Below, piece after piece: positions 51,525-58,769 of a stretch of 64,000 nt of DNA. Below the pieces are notes generated by a model. The model worked only from the letters and a program-made list of their open reading frames with translations, ran no database searches and had not been told where the DNA came from. Origin of the DNA: Pseudoneobacillus sp052180215. Lineage in GTDB: Bacteria; Bacillota; Bacilli; Bacillales; Cytobacillaceae. A program made the position numbers and the translations under genes. The DNA is taken from positions 1,708,001-1,772,000 of the forward strand of contig NZ_CP197471.1 in NCBI RefSeq assembly GCF_052180215.1. Direction: 5' to 3'. Every line of letters starts with the position of its first letter. Positions within the stretch are counted from its first letter, which is position 1.

Positions 51525-53147
51525 ATGAGAAGGTTTTTTCGAATCGATGTTTTCGTATTAATGGCATTCGTATTAATGACTAGCTTTGCGTTACCTCAAG
51601 GAAAAGTGTTAGGGGCAGCAAAAACACAAATCCATCTCCATATAAAAGGTGGAGAACTTGCAAAAGATTCAAAAGTAACGCTTGAGTATAAAGTGAAAGA
51701 GAAAAAGAAAGACAAGAAAGATAAACATGAGCATAAAGGTAAAGATAAAGAAATAAAGAAAACATTAGAATTTACCAGACAAAATGGAACCCTTTACAAA
51801 GCTTCTAAACCGAGTGGATTTGAAGCTTCAAAAAATGTAACATTTTCTATTAAACTGGGAAGTAATACAGACACTTATGCTCCAACAAAAGTAACGGGGA
51901 GCAAAGGAACCGTCAATTATTGGATTGATGTAAAAAATAAAAATGAAGATGAAAATAAAGAAGACTTAACAACGTTTACTAAAAATGAACCATTAATTCC
52001 ACTGGTAAAAGATGTTTATAATAATGGTGACGGAACCTACACTGTTTACTGGGGTTATGATAATCAAAACGACGTGACAGTGGATGCTATCTCAAGTCAA
52101 TTAACATCAGCGTATGTTTTTAATAATGCATCACCATTAAAGAAAGGGTTTACAGAAGGGAAGGTAGAGGAAGCATTTAAAACTACCTTTACAGGCCCTT
52201 CAATTAGCTGGGAGTTAACCGGTCCTGATGGAGTGAAAAGAACAGCTACAGCACTTGCGGGTAATTCTAAAACATACAAATCTCTTCAACCATTTGTAAA
52301 AGGAGTCTACAAAAATACGAATGGTACTTACACAGCGTATTTTGGCTACCAAAACGAAAATGCAGTAGAAGTGGATGCTAAAATAAGCCAGTATGTTACA
52401 CCAGCCTTAAATTATTCAGTGCCAATGAAAACAGGCTTTGTTCCAGGTACAGTAAATGAAGCGTTTAAGTCTACTTTTAGTAGTACAACACTTTCTTGGA
52501 ATTTAGTAGGGCCAAATGGAGCGAGTTATACAGCTGTGGCTAGTGTCAATAATGCAATAAACTATGGTACTTTAACACCAATCGTAAAAGCAGTTTATGA
52601 TAATGGGGATGGAACATTTACAGCCTATTTTGGTTATCAAAATGGCAGTGGTGTAACAGTGGATGCTCTGGAAAGTAAATTTATTTCAGGGACAGTTTTA
52701 AATAATGGGCAGCCTATGAAGAAAGATTTCCTAAGTGGAACAAATCAAGAAGCTTTTTCTGTTGTGTTTAAAGGGACCTATTTGATGTGGGCATTAGCTG
52801 GACCGGATGGGCAAACAAAGTATGTTGTAGCTTCTTCTAACAATGCACCAAAATATTCTGCCTTACTTCCAAATGTAAACAAGGTAGTAAATAATGGTGA
52901 TGGAACGTTTACAGCTATCTGGGGTTACCAAAATCTAAATGGTGTCACTCTAAGTGCTAAGGAAAGCACGTTTAAAGGAACTGTTCTAAAAAATGAGTCA
53001 GCTATGATAAATGATTTTAAGCCTGGAATACAAACAAATGCTTTTGAAACAACCTTTAAGGGAGCAGAATTTACTTGGCAAGTCAAAGGTCAGGATGGTG
53101 TTATTAGGGTTGTAACGGCTTATTCTAAAAATGCGGTAACAAGATAA
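51525..53147 (+). CDS. secreted protein with four tandem about 96-residue repeats, unknown function
   Basis: A 540-residue exported protein. A signal peptide spans about residues 1-31. Residues 33-135 form one beta-rich domain split by a very basic insert (KKKDKKDKHEHKGKDKE, 59-77). From 157 to 540 come four tandem repeats (about 157-252, 255-348, 351-445, 448-540). Each begins P-x-V-x-x-VY-NNGDGT-F/Y-TAYFGYQN, continues with VDA and PMKK-x-F-x-PG and ends with F-x-W-x-L-x-GPDG. No sortase signal, S-layer motif or membrane tail is present, so it is released or held non-covalently. I recognise no family; beta-sandwich adhesin-like modules are likely. GGGGGAAT precedes the ATG. Confidence 0.85.
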   Translation: MRRFFRIDVFVLMAFVLMTSFALPQGKVLGAAKTQIHLHIKGGELAKDSKVTLEYKVKEKKKDKKDKHEHKGKDKEIKKTLEFTRQNGTLYKASKPSGFEASKNVTFSIKLGSNTDTYAPTKVTGSKGTVNYWIDVKNKNEDENKEDLTTFTKNEPLIPLVKDVYNNGDGTYTVYWGYDNQNDVTVDAISSQLTSAYVFNNASPLKKGFTEGKVEEAFKTTFTGPSISWELTGPDGVKRTATALAGNSKTYKSLQPFVKGVYKNTNGTYTAYFGYQNENAVEVDAKISQYVTPALNYSVPMKTGFVPGTVNEAFKSTFSSTTLSWNLVGPNGASYTAVASVNNAINYGTLTPIVKAVYDNGDGTFTAYFGYQNGSGVTVDALESKFISGTVLNNGQPMKKDFLSGTNQEAFSVVFKGTYLMWALAGPDGQTKYVVASSNNAPKYSALLPNVNKVVNNGDGTFTAIWGYQNLNGVTLSAKESTFKGTVLKNESAMINDFKPGIQTNAFETTFKGAEFTWQVKGQDGVIRVVTAYSKNAVTR

Positions 53148-53154
53148 TTTATCA

Positions 53155-53229
53155 AAAAAGGAGCAAGATCCTCCCGTTCCAAATTAGTGAGGAAATTTGG
53201 AATGGGGGTTCATCATGGCTCCTTTTTAT
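53155..53229 (+). terminator. long hairpin terminator after the repeat-protein gene
   Basis: An outer stem (AAAAGGAGC with GGCTCCTTTTT) and an inner stem (CCCGTTCCAAATT with AAATTTGGAATGGG) end in TTTTTATT. It is unusually long for this region. Confidence 0.85.
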
Positions 53230-53373
53230 TATGTATTATTAATCCATTGAAAAGCATCATTTAATCCCTAAATAAAAATGGTAACTTCTTTCTAATGAAG
53301 TTGGGTTTAGATTAAGAAAAATAGGGATAATATTGTAAATAAATGGTAAGTAGATTAGGTTAAGAAGGTGAGT

Positions 53374-53904
53374 ATGGTGAATGCCATTTATGCTTTCATC
53401 TGGTTGTTTATATTATGGAAATGGGGAGATTGGAGAAACTGGAAAAAGTACTATCCAACCATCCTTTTTTTTATCATAGGAGATTTTATTTACCTTTATC
53501 TATTATCTGACCATTATCCAATGTGGAAGTATAACCCTCAGGGCTTTGATGAAAATGCAGGTATTACCAATTCTCATGTTTCTTTGTCCATTATGGCTGT
53601 AAAGTACCCCGCAACTATTCTGGTTTATTTATCTAAATTTCCAGAAGGTAATCATATAAAACAAATATTCTATATCTTATGTTGGGTAGGTTTCTATGGA
53701 ATAAATGAATTCATTGATACAAAACTTCATTTAATAAATTATTATAATGGCTGGAATTTTGGTTGGTCGCTTCTATTTAATGCAGTTGCGTTTATTATTT
53801 TAAGAATTCATTATCTTAGGCCACTATTGGCATGGTGTCTATCAGTCGTATTTATTCTAGTGCTTTGGAATGTTTTCGACGTTCCATCAAGTGTGTTTAG
53901 ATAG
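53374..53904 (+). CDS. CBO0543 family integral membrane protein
   Basis: A 176-residue membrane protein with about five hydrophobic segments and many tryptophans (WLFILWKWGDWRNWKKYYPTILFFIIGDFIYLYLL, WWVGFYGINEFIDTKLHL-like region near 115). MVNAIYAFIWLFILWKWGDWRNWKKYYPT, the ...PMWKYNPQGF segment and GWNFGWSLLFN correspond to the CBO0543 group common in sporeformers. No function is known. AAGG lies 5 bases before ATG 53374. It is followed closely by the nucleotidyltransferase gene. Confidence 0.75.
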   Translation: MVNAIYAFIWLFILWKWGDWRNWKKYYPTILFFIIGDFIYLYLLSDHYPMWKYNPQGFDENAGITNSHVSLSIMAVKYPATILVYLSKFPEGNHIKQIFYILCWVGFYGINEFIDTKLHLINYYNGWNFGWSLLFNAVAFIILRIHYLRPLLAWCLSVVFILVLWNVFDVPSSVFR

Positions 53905-53910
53905 ATTTAT

Positions 53911-54729
53911 ATGGAGTATATGGAGTGGATTGTGTTGTATGAGCACATTTTAAAGTTGCTAAAACAGGTGGAAATAGAGTTTGAGGTAAAGGTTCTTTAT
54001 GCATGTGAATCCGGAAGCAGAGCTTGGGGATATCCCTCAACAGAAAGTGATTTCGATATGAGATTCATTTATGTTCATCAACCAAATTGGTATTTATCGA
54101 TTGATGACCACCGTGATGTAATAGAAATTCCAAAGAAGGATCGACTTTCAATCGAAACACATTCCTTATTAGATGTAAATGGGTGGGAGTTAAAAAAAGC
54201 CTTAAAGTTACTCAGAAAATCAAATCCAACCCTGCTTGAATGGCTTCATACAGATATGGTTTATTACGAAGCTTATTCAACTATAAATAGAATGAAGTGG
54301 ATATCATCAAAAAACTTTGATCCCATACCTTGTTTATTTCATTATTTGAAAATGGCAAGACGAAACATAAAGGATTATCTTCATGGCGAGAAAGTCAAAA
54401 TTAAAAAATACTTTACCATTCTTCGACCTATTTTTGCTGCAAAATGGATAAAAGAGTATGGTTCCTTTCCTCCAGTTGAATTTGAACAGATATTAAACGG
54501 AGTTCTTCAAGAAGGAGAGCTTAAAGATTACATTTTCTATTTGTTGGAAAGAAAAAAAGCGGGTGAAGAAGTAGATAAACAACCAAGAATAGATTACCTT
54601 CAGCACTCTCTTGAAGCTGAATTAATGGATATTGAAGCATATACGAAAAATATGAATCCAATAAAGGTCGAACCAACCAAACAGCTTAATGAACTTTTTA
54701 GAGAAACACTAACAGAGGTGTGGAAGTAA
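53911..54729 (+). CDS. RlaP-like predicted nucleotidyltransferase (YcgL family)
   Basis: A 272-residue protein of the PF10127-type nucleotidyltransferases, sometimes fused or linked to RNA ligases. The active-site motif is ESGSRAWGYPSTESDFDMRFIYV (GS-x10-DxD) near residue 35, with both metal-binding aspartates present. NPTLLEWLHTDMVYY and the helical half (LFHYLKMARRNIKDYL) follow, as in the family. The substrate is unknown; nucleotide transfer to RNA or protein is possible. No clear binding site precedes the ATG at 53911; ATG 53920 is an alternative. It lies 6 bases after the previous gene, so co-transcription is likely. Confidence 0.85.
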   Translation: MEYMEWIVLYEHILKLLKQVEIEFEVKVLYACESGSRAWGYPSTESDFDMRFIYVHQPNWYLSIDDHRDVIEIPKKDRLSIETHSLLDVNGWELKKALKLLRKSNPTLLEWLHTDMVYYEAYSTINRMKWISSKNFDPIPCLFHYLKMARRNIKDYLHGEKVKIKKYFTILRPIFAAKWIKEYGSFPPVEFEQILNGVLQEGELKDYIFYLLERKKAGEEVDKQPRIDYLQHSLEAELMDIEAYTKNMNPIKVEPTKQLNELFRETLTEVWK

Positions 54730-55061
54730 ATTTTGTAGATGCTTTTCAAAGTAGAATTAAACTATATTTACGTTTAATAAATAATATAGCAGCAGCTATG
54801 GATATTATCTTTTGTAATAATAATGAAAAAACAAGCTGATTGAGCTTGTTTTTTCATTTAATAGGAACTAACTATTCTCCCCAATGTTATCTGTAAAATG
54901 ACTAGATTCCAAGTAATGGATTATGATATTTTTGTAAGAGGAATAAAAGATGGAAGATGACTAACTCAAATGTAGGAGCAGAAAAATTGGTTAATAGAAT
55001 CAATTAAAATAATGGAACCTCAACAAACCTGGCTTAACTATTTATAGAAAGGACTGTTCAA
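54730..55061. other. 332-base intergenic region holding one terminator
   Basis: Apart from the hairpin at 54826-54857 I see no gene, RNA or repeat. The remainder is AT-rich and should contain the promoter of the next acetyltransferase gene. Confidence 0.5.
54826..54857 (+). terminator. terminator after the nucleotidyltransferase gene
   Basis: AAAAAACAAGCT and AGCTTGTTTTTT form a perfect 12-bp stem with a 5-base loop and its T-run within the stem. It lies about 100 bases after the stop. Confidence 0.8.
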
Positions 55062-55592
55062 GTGCTTACCTTTAAAGAATGTCAAAAAGATCAACTGAAT
55101 GAACTAGTTCATTTTTTAACATCTGAACCATGGCATTTTCATGGACAAGTAAACCCTAGTAAAGAATCGATAAGTAGTTCGTTTCAAAAAGGTTTTTATA
55201 CAGAGAATGGGAATAGAACCTTCTGGGTAAGTGAAGATGGGCAAATCATCGGGATAATTCGATTGTTTGACTTGGAGGACCTTACTTGCCTATTTGATAT
55301 TCGATTTAGAAGTTCGAGTCGAGGAAAAGGGCTCGGGGTAGAGGCCATTAAGTGGATAGCCGAGTATGTTTTTATAAATTATTCTCATATTCACCGGGTC
55401 GAAGGGCATACAAGACAGGATAATTTTGCGATGAGAAAAACTTTTTATAAAGCTGGTTATATAAAAGAGGCGTATCACCGAGAGTCTTGGCCACAAAATG
55501 GTAGTTTATTTGATTCTGTTGGTTATGCCATGACTCGTCATGATTGGGAAAATAAAACGGTAACGATTATAATGGATGATTTCCCTTATTGA
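55062..55592 (+). CDS. GNAT family N-acetyltransferase
   Basis: A 176-residue acetyltransferase. The N-terminal LTFKECQKDQLNELVHFLTSEPWHFHGQ is followed by VSEDGQIIGIIRLFDLED, and motif A is FDIRFRSSSRGKGLGVEAIKWIAEYVF with the acetyl-CoA loop RGKGLG. HRVEGHTRQDNFAMRKTFYKAGYIKEA follows, as in RimJ-like enzymes. Substrate unknown. GTG start with AAAGGA upstream. It is 34 bases before the S51 peptidase-like gene and is probably in an operon with it. Confidence 0.85.
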   Translation: MLTFKECQKDQLNELVHFLTSEPWHFHGQVNPSKESISSSFQKGFYTENGNRTFWVSEDGQIIGIIRLFDLEDLTCLFDIRFRSSSRGKGLGVEAIKWIAEYVFINYSHIHRVEGHTRQDNFAMRKTFYKAGYIKEAYHRESWPQNGSLFDSVGYAMTRHDWENKTVTIIMDDFPY

Positions 55593-55626
55593 ATATGATT
55601 TAAAAAATATGAAAGTGAGATAATAA

Positions 55627-56319
55627 ATGAGTAAATTGATTGTAATCGGCGGGGGATATAACGGTGGTGATTTTGATAAAGAACTGGAAACAACCATTCG
55701 AGGATTTATTCAAAATGATAAACCAAAGGTAATATTTATCCCTTATGCCTCACGAGATTTTATTGACAACTATAGAAGTTTTCGAGAAATATATGAGGGT
55801 CTTGGTTGTGTGGTGGATTTGCTTGAACCAGGGAAAGAAAGTACCTTACCTCATGCTGACCTAATTTACATAGGTAGAGGGTGGACGATACCATTAATCA
55901 AGACCTTAAAAGATACGAACGCAATTCATTTTTTAAATCAGGCATTGGAGAATGGCGCAATAGTGGCAGGGTTTAGTGCAGGAGCTCACTCATTATTTTC
56001 CCAAGCTGGAAGTAATGAAGAGGAGATTGGCTACACGATTGTTGAGGGATTGGGTTTTGTTCAAGGATGCATCATGTCTCATTATAATTATCAAGATAGA
56101 GCTGAATCATTTCATCAATTATTAAAAAAACATAAGATAGAAATTGGAATTGGATTAGAAGACCATACAATGTTGATTATAGAGGATGAGACGGCAAGAC
56201 TCTATTCTTCAAAAGAAGACTCCAAGGTCTATGAAATTAAGCAATCTGATTCTGTTATCAATATTCAGCCTTTAAGTAATCACTTCTCAATAAATAAAGG
56301 AAAAAACGAATCCCTCTAA
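55627..56319 (+). CDS. peptidase S51-like / type 1 glutamine amidotransferase-like protein
   Basis: A 230-residue protein with the S51 (dipeptidase E / cyanophycinase-like) fold. It opens LIVIGGGYNGGDFDKELETTIR, continues with KVIFIPYASRDFIDNYRSF and DLIYIGRGWTIPLIKTL, and has the nucleophile elbow VAGFSAGAHSLF with Ser near residue 118 and HYNYQDRAESFHQLL. True peptidase E uses a Ser-His-Glu triad and prefers Asp-x dipeptides; here the serine is present but substrate preference is unknown. It is the second gene after the acetyltransferase. Confidence 0.85.
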   Translation: MSKLIVIGGGYNGGDFDKELETTIRGFIQNDKPKVIFIPYASRDFIDNYRSFREIYEGLGCVVDLLEPGKESTLPHADLIYIGRGWTIPLIKTLKDTNAIHFLNQALENGAIVAGFSAGAHSLFSQAGSNEEEIGYTIVEGLGFVQGCIMSHYNYQDRAESFHQLLKKHKIEIGIGLEDHTMLIIEDETARLYSSKEDSKVYEIKQSDSVINIQPLSNHFSINKGKNESL

Positions 56320-56335
56320 GAGATTCGTTTTTTTA
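56301..56335 (+). terminator. terminator after the S51-like gene
   Basis: AAAAACGAATC and GATTCGTTTTT form an 11-bp stem with a 9-base loop and a T-run. It overlaps the end of the coding region. Confidence 0.88.
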
Positions 56336-56472
56336 TCTGTAATCTTCAATTTTGTTAATTCATTTTCCATCTACTAATGTTTCGACTGATAAATAAATAT
56401 ATATATAGGATCAATAAAAAGTGATTGTCAATAACGAATTTGAAGGAAATATGAAATTTTTGTGAATAAATT

Positions 56473-56502
56473 CTGTCAATTCTGACATAAACAAAGTATA
56501 AT
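56473..56502 (+). promoter_or_regulatory. promoter with TGTCA-N4-TGACA palindrome upstream of the 62-residue gene
   Basis: A -10 of TATAAT (56497-56502) and a -35-like CTGTCA (56473-56478) with 18-base spacing. The palindrome TGTCAATTCTGACA (56474-56487) overlaps the -35. It could bind a regulator; the sequence matches no site I know well. Confidence 0.5.
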
Positions 56503-56535
56503 AATACTAACTTAGAGTGAACGGAGGAATGGAAT

Positions 56536-56724
56536 TTGGGCAAATTGCTTATGTACCTATACTTAGTCATAGCGTTTTATTGTTTTGTGAACGTTTACTT
56601 GACAGTTCAAGCACATGCATATCAGCACACTTTCCTAATGCTTGTACTAGCCTTTTTCAATATGGTACTTTTTACAATATTTCGCAAAGAAGTTAAACGT
56701 AGGGAAATGAAATCTTTTCAATAA
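56536..56724 (+). CDS. small two-helix membrane protein
   Basis: A 62-residue protein with two hydrophobic spans, about residues 4-22 (LLMYLYLVIAFYCFVNVYL) and 32-49 (TFLMLVLAFFNMVLFTIF), joined by a short polar loop with histidines (QAHAYQH) and ending in a basic tail (RKEVKRREMKSFQ). GGAGG is 7 bases before the TTG start, and a TATAAT promoter lies upstream. It is a plausible real gene of unknown function, alone between two terminators. Confidence 0.65.
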   Translation: MGKLLMYLYLVIAFYCFVNVYLTVQAHAYQHTFLMLVLAFFNMVLFTIFRKEVKRREMKSFQ

Positions 56725-56746
56725 AATAATGATTAGCAAAAGCGCA

Positions 56747-56803
56747 AACTGCCCCTTATTATTAGATAGTGTCTAATAATGAGGGGCAGTTGTTTGTTTT
56801 TGA
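56747..56803. terminator. long bidirectional terminator between the small membrane gene and the cupin gene
   Basis: AACTGCCCCTTATTATTAGA pairs with the right arm TCTAATAATGAGGGGCAGTT (one A-to-G change that still pairs as G-U), 20-bp stem, 5-base loop, T-rich on the plus strand (TTTGTTTTT) and fairly A/T-rich on the other side. Confidence 0.85.
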
Positions 56804-56826
56804 GCACAATCTTTGAAATGTCCTGT

Positions 56827-57168
56827 TTAAATATTTTGAGCGTATCTTTCATCTGGAATTTTATTTAACATAACATATATGCTACATGGTTCATTACTTG
56901 TATTTTCAAATGCGAGATCTTCTTCAGATGAGGTATGAATAACATCCATCTCATTAACCGTCGTATTAACACCGTCAATGGTAAATGTTCCACTTCCAGC
57001 TAACATAAGTAAATAAACTTCTGTACCGGGATGTTTATGTGCCGGCAATTTTTGTCCTGGCATAAAGTTTAAGACAAATACAGTGCTTTCGCCTTTTTTA
57101 TAGATAATTCGTTTTGTGAATTTTTCCTCATTATAATCTAAATGTTCTTGTAGAGATTTTCTTTCCAT
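56827..57168 (-). CDS. cupin domain protein, predicted FNR-type regulated
   Basis: A 113-residue single-domain cupin. The metal-binding motifs are GQKLPAHKHPGTEVYLLMLAGSGTF (the two histidines and Glu of cupin motif 1) and NEMDVIHTSSEEDLAFENTSNEP (motif 2 region). Small stand-alone cupins often bind Fe, Mn or Ni and act as sensors or enzymes; none is assignable here. GGGAGG lies 7 bases before ATG 57168. An exact FNR box sits 22 bases upstream of a TATGAT -10, so expression is expected to rise when oxygen falls. Confidence 0.85.
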   Translation of the reverse strand: MERKSLQEHLDYNEEKFTKRIIYKKGESTVFVLNFMPGQKLPAHKHPGTEVYLLMLAGSGTFTIDGVNTTVNEMDVIHTSSEEDLAFENTSNEPCSIYVMLNKIPDERYAQNI

Positions 57169-57206
57169 GATGTAACCTCCCATAATTTTCTTTTGCTTAT
57201 GCCTTT

Positions 57207-57248
57207 ATCATAATGGATTTTTACTAAAAATAAATTGATTTAAATCAA
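57207..57248 (-). promoter_or_regulatory. FNR-box class II promoter of the cupin gene
   Basis: The exact palindrome TTGATTTAAATCAA (57235-57248) matches the FNR consensus TTGAT-N4-ATCAA. On the minus strand it is followed after exactly 22 bases by TATGAT (57212-57207), the geometry of an activated FNR promoter centred at about -41.5. The box also lies 80 bases upstream of the regulator gene on the plus strand and could control it. Confidence 0.75.
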
Positions 57249-57328
57249 GATGATGATATAGAACACAGTAAATTCACAAATAATAGTGTATCCTTAATTT
57301 GGAGTAATCATAAGTTGAGGTGCTTATT

Positions 57329-58018
57329 ATGTGTTGTGGAAAACAGCAACATGGCGGGTCTTGTGTTAGAACTGTTCCTGTATTTAAAGGATTAAGTGAT
57401 GAAGAATTAATTGATCTATCGTCTGTGATTAAGAGTCGAACCTTTGCAAAAGGGGAATATATTTTTCGCGAAGGTGAGCTTTCTGATGCACTCTTCGTTG
57501 TCCATCAAGGAACGATAAAGGTCTCAAAGGTATCGGATGAAGGAAAAGAACAAATTCTAAGAATTCTTTTTCCAGGAGATTTTTTTGGACAGTACGCTTT
57601 ATTGGACAATAAAATGCATTATGCGGATGCAGAGGTTTTAGAGGAAACAACAGTGTGCCTATTAAATAAAAATGATTTTAAAGGTATATTAGAGAGAAAT
57701 CCAGTAATGGCTATGAATTTCATGCTGGCATTAAGTGAGTTGCTTCAAAAGGCTGATGAATGGATAGGAACCATTAGTTTACTAGAGGTAGAGCGAAGAT
57801 TAGCGAAAGCATTATTATTATTTTTTGAAAAGGAGAGGGAGAAAGAGTTCTTTGAACTTCCAGTTCCTAAAAAAGACTTTGCTTCTTTGATTGGAGCAAC
57901 ACCAGAAACATTAAGTCGAAAACTAGTTTATTTGCAAAACCAAAAGATATTAGAATTAGATGGACGTCGCGGCATTCGACTTCTAAATCCGGAAAAACTT
58001 AAAGAAATAGTTGGATAA
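57329..58018 (+). CDS. Crp/Fnr family regulator, FNR-like oxygen sensor candidate
   Basis: A 229-residue transcription factor. Residues about 15-135 form the cyclic-nucleotide-like beta roll (FAKGEYIFREGELSDALFVVHQGTIKV, RILFPGDFFGQYALL), then a long dimer helix, then a winged HTH whose recognition helix is ATPETLSRKLVYL. The E-x-x-S-R arrangement (Glu193, Ser196, Arg197) is the one E. coli FNR uses to read TTGAT, which agrees with the two exact TTGAT-N4-ATCAA boxes nearby. Cysteines at 2, 3 and 12 plus Cys110, at the place of FNR Cys122, could hold a [4Fe-4S] cluster. ATG 57329 follows GAGGTG; GTG 57320 is an alternative. Confidence 0.88.
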   Translation: MCCGKQQHGGSCVRTVPVFKGLSDEELIDLSSVIKSRTFAKGEYIFREGELSDALFVVHQGTIKVSKVSDEGKEQILRILFPGDFFGQYALLDNKMHYADAEVLEETTVCLLNKNDFKGILERNPVMAMNFMLALSELLQKADEWIGTISLLEVERRLAKALLLFFEKEREKEFFELPVPKKDFASLIGATPETLSRKLVYLQNQKILELDGRRGIRLLNPEKLKEIVG

Positions 58019-58029
58019 TGCTTTACCAT

Positions 58030-58066
58030 ATTAACGCATCGGGGGTCTGACCCCCGGTGCGTTAAT
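58030..58066. repeat. long hairpin with GGGGGTCTGACCCCC core, copy 2
   Basis: A 16-bp inverted repeat around a 5-base loop. It shares the CGGGGGTCTGACCCCCG core with copy 1 at 24238-24284, but the outer arms (ATTAACGCAT) are unrelated in sequence and still pair, with one G-U. It overlaps the stop codon of the DUF2249 gene and sits between two convergent genes. No T-run. Confidence 0.85.
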
Positions 58067-58307
58067 GCTTTAGTATGAGTAAGCGGAAGTGTTCTGGTCC
58101 GATTTCGTTTACGACGCAGTTTAGTCCAAGTTGTTCGACAGCTGCCACAAGTGGTTGGCCAGGTAAAGGAAGGTGCACCTCTATGATGGTTCCAGTCTCT
58201 GCTTCCTTTATAAATTCAATGATTTGAGCACGTGGATGAATTCCTTGTTTTATTAAATCTCTAGCATCGATGATGGCTCTTGAACCTTCTCTTTGAATGT
58301 TTAACAT
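58062..58307 (-). CDS. DUF2249 domain protein, predicted FNR-type regulated
   Basis: An 81-residue protein of the DUF2249 (SirA/TusA-like fold) family. It reads RAIIDARDLIKQGIHPRAQIIEFIKEAETGTIIEVHLPLPGQPLVAAVEQLG, as expected, although the family's usual Cys is not at the N-terminus here. In other genomes DUF2249 often accompanies hemerythrin or DUF438 proteins of anaerobic or nitric oxide metabolism. GAAAGGGG precedes the ATG. An exact FNR box with class II spacing stands upstream on this strand, which fits an anaerobic role. The exact function is unknown. Confidence 0.85.
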   Translation of the reverse strand: MLNIQREGSRAIIDARDLIKQGIHPRAQIIEFIKEAETGTIIEVHLPLPGQPLVAAVEQLGLNCVVNEIGPEHFRLLILKH

Positions 58308-58337
58308 TTGTTTGCCCCTTTCATAAAAACTAGTTTA

Positions 58338-58379
58338 ATCATAATCTGACAACCTGGATTCTTCCTTGATTTATATCAA
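58338..58379 (-). promoter_or_regulatory. FNR-box class II promoter of the DUF2249 gene
   Basis: TTGATTTATATCAA (58366-58379) matches TTGAT-N4-ATCAA exactly. On the minus strand TATGAT (58343-58338) follows after exactly 22 bases, the same spacing as at the cupin promoter. The start codon is 30 bases further on. Confidence 0.78.
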
Positions 58380-58414
58380 GTATGATTGGAACTTATTAAA
58401 CAGATATTTAAGGC

Positions 58415-58448
58415 AATAAAAAACGGAGTTCATATGAAATGAACTCCG
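58415..58448 (-). terminator. terminator of the qox operon
   Basis: CGGAGTTCAT and ATGAACTCCG form a 10-bp stem with a 5-base loop. Read on the minus strand it is followed by TTTTTTATT. It lies 12 bases after qoxD. Confidence 0.92.
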
Positions 58449-58459
58449 ATGCAATGACA

Positions 58460-58768
58460 TTATAGATGACTATGACCGGAAGATAGTACCCAAACCGAGC
58501 CAGCGACAATCACCACAGCAGTAAAAATTGCATAAATAATGTTAATCTGCTGAACTCTACCATCTTTACCTTCATTTAAGTGCATGAACATCGTTAGCTG
58601 GAGAGTTGCTTGGATGATGGCTAATCCTCCAATAATGATTAAAATCATTGTAAACGATAAGTTGGTTTTTAATGCGACCCACACAGCGAAGAAAGTTAAT
58701 GCTAAAGATGATATAAACCCAATGATATGGTGGACAGGGAATTTATGTGAATTCGTATGATTACTCAT
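58460..58768 (-). CDS. qoxD: quinol oxidase aa3 subunit IV
   Basis: A 102-residue small subunit of the menaquinol oxidase. Three membrane helices are visible (HHIIGFISSLALTFFAVWVAL, MILIIIGGLAIIQATLQLTMFMHL, INIIYAIFTAVVIVAGSVWVL), the normal CyoD/QoxD form. Its start is next to the qoxC stop at 58770, and it is last in the operon. It stabilises the core complex. Confidence 0.93.
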   Translation of the reverse strand: MSNHTNSHKFPVHHIIGFISSLALTFFAVWVALKTNLSFTMILIIIGGLAIIQATLQLTMFMHLNEGKDGRVQQINIIYAIFTAVVIVAGSVWVLSSGHSHL

Positions 58769-58769
58769 A

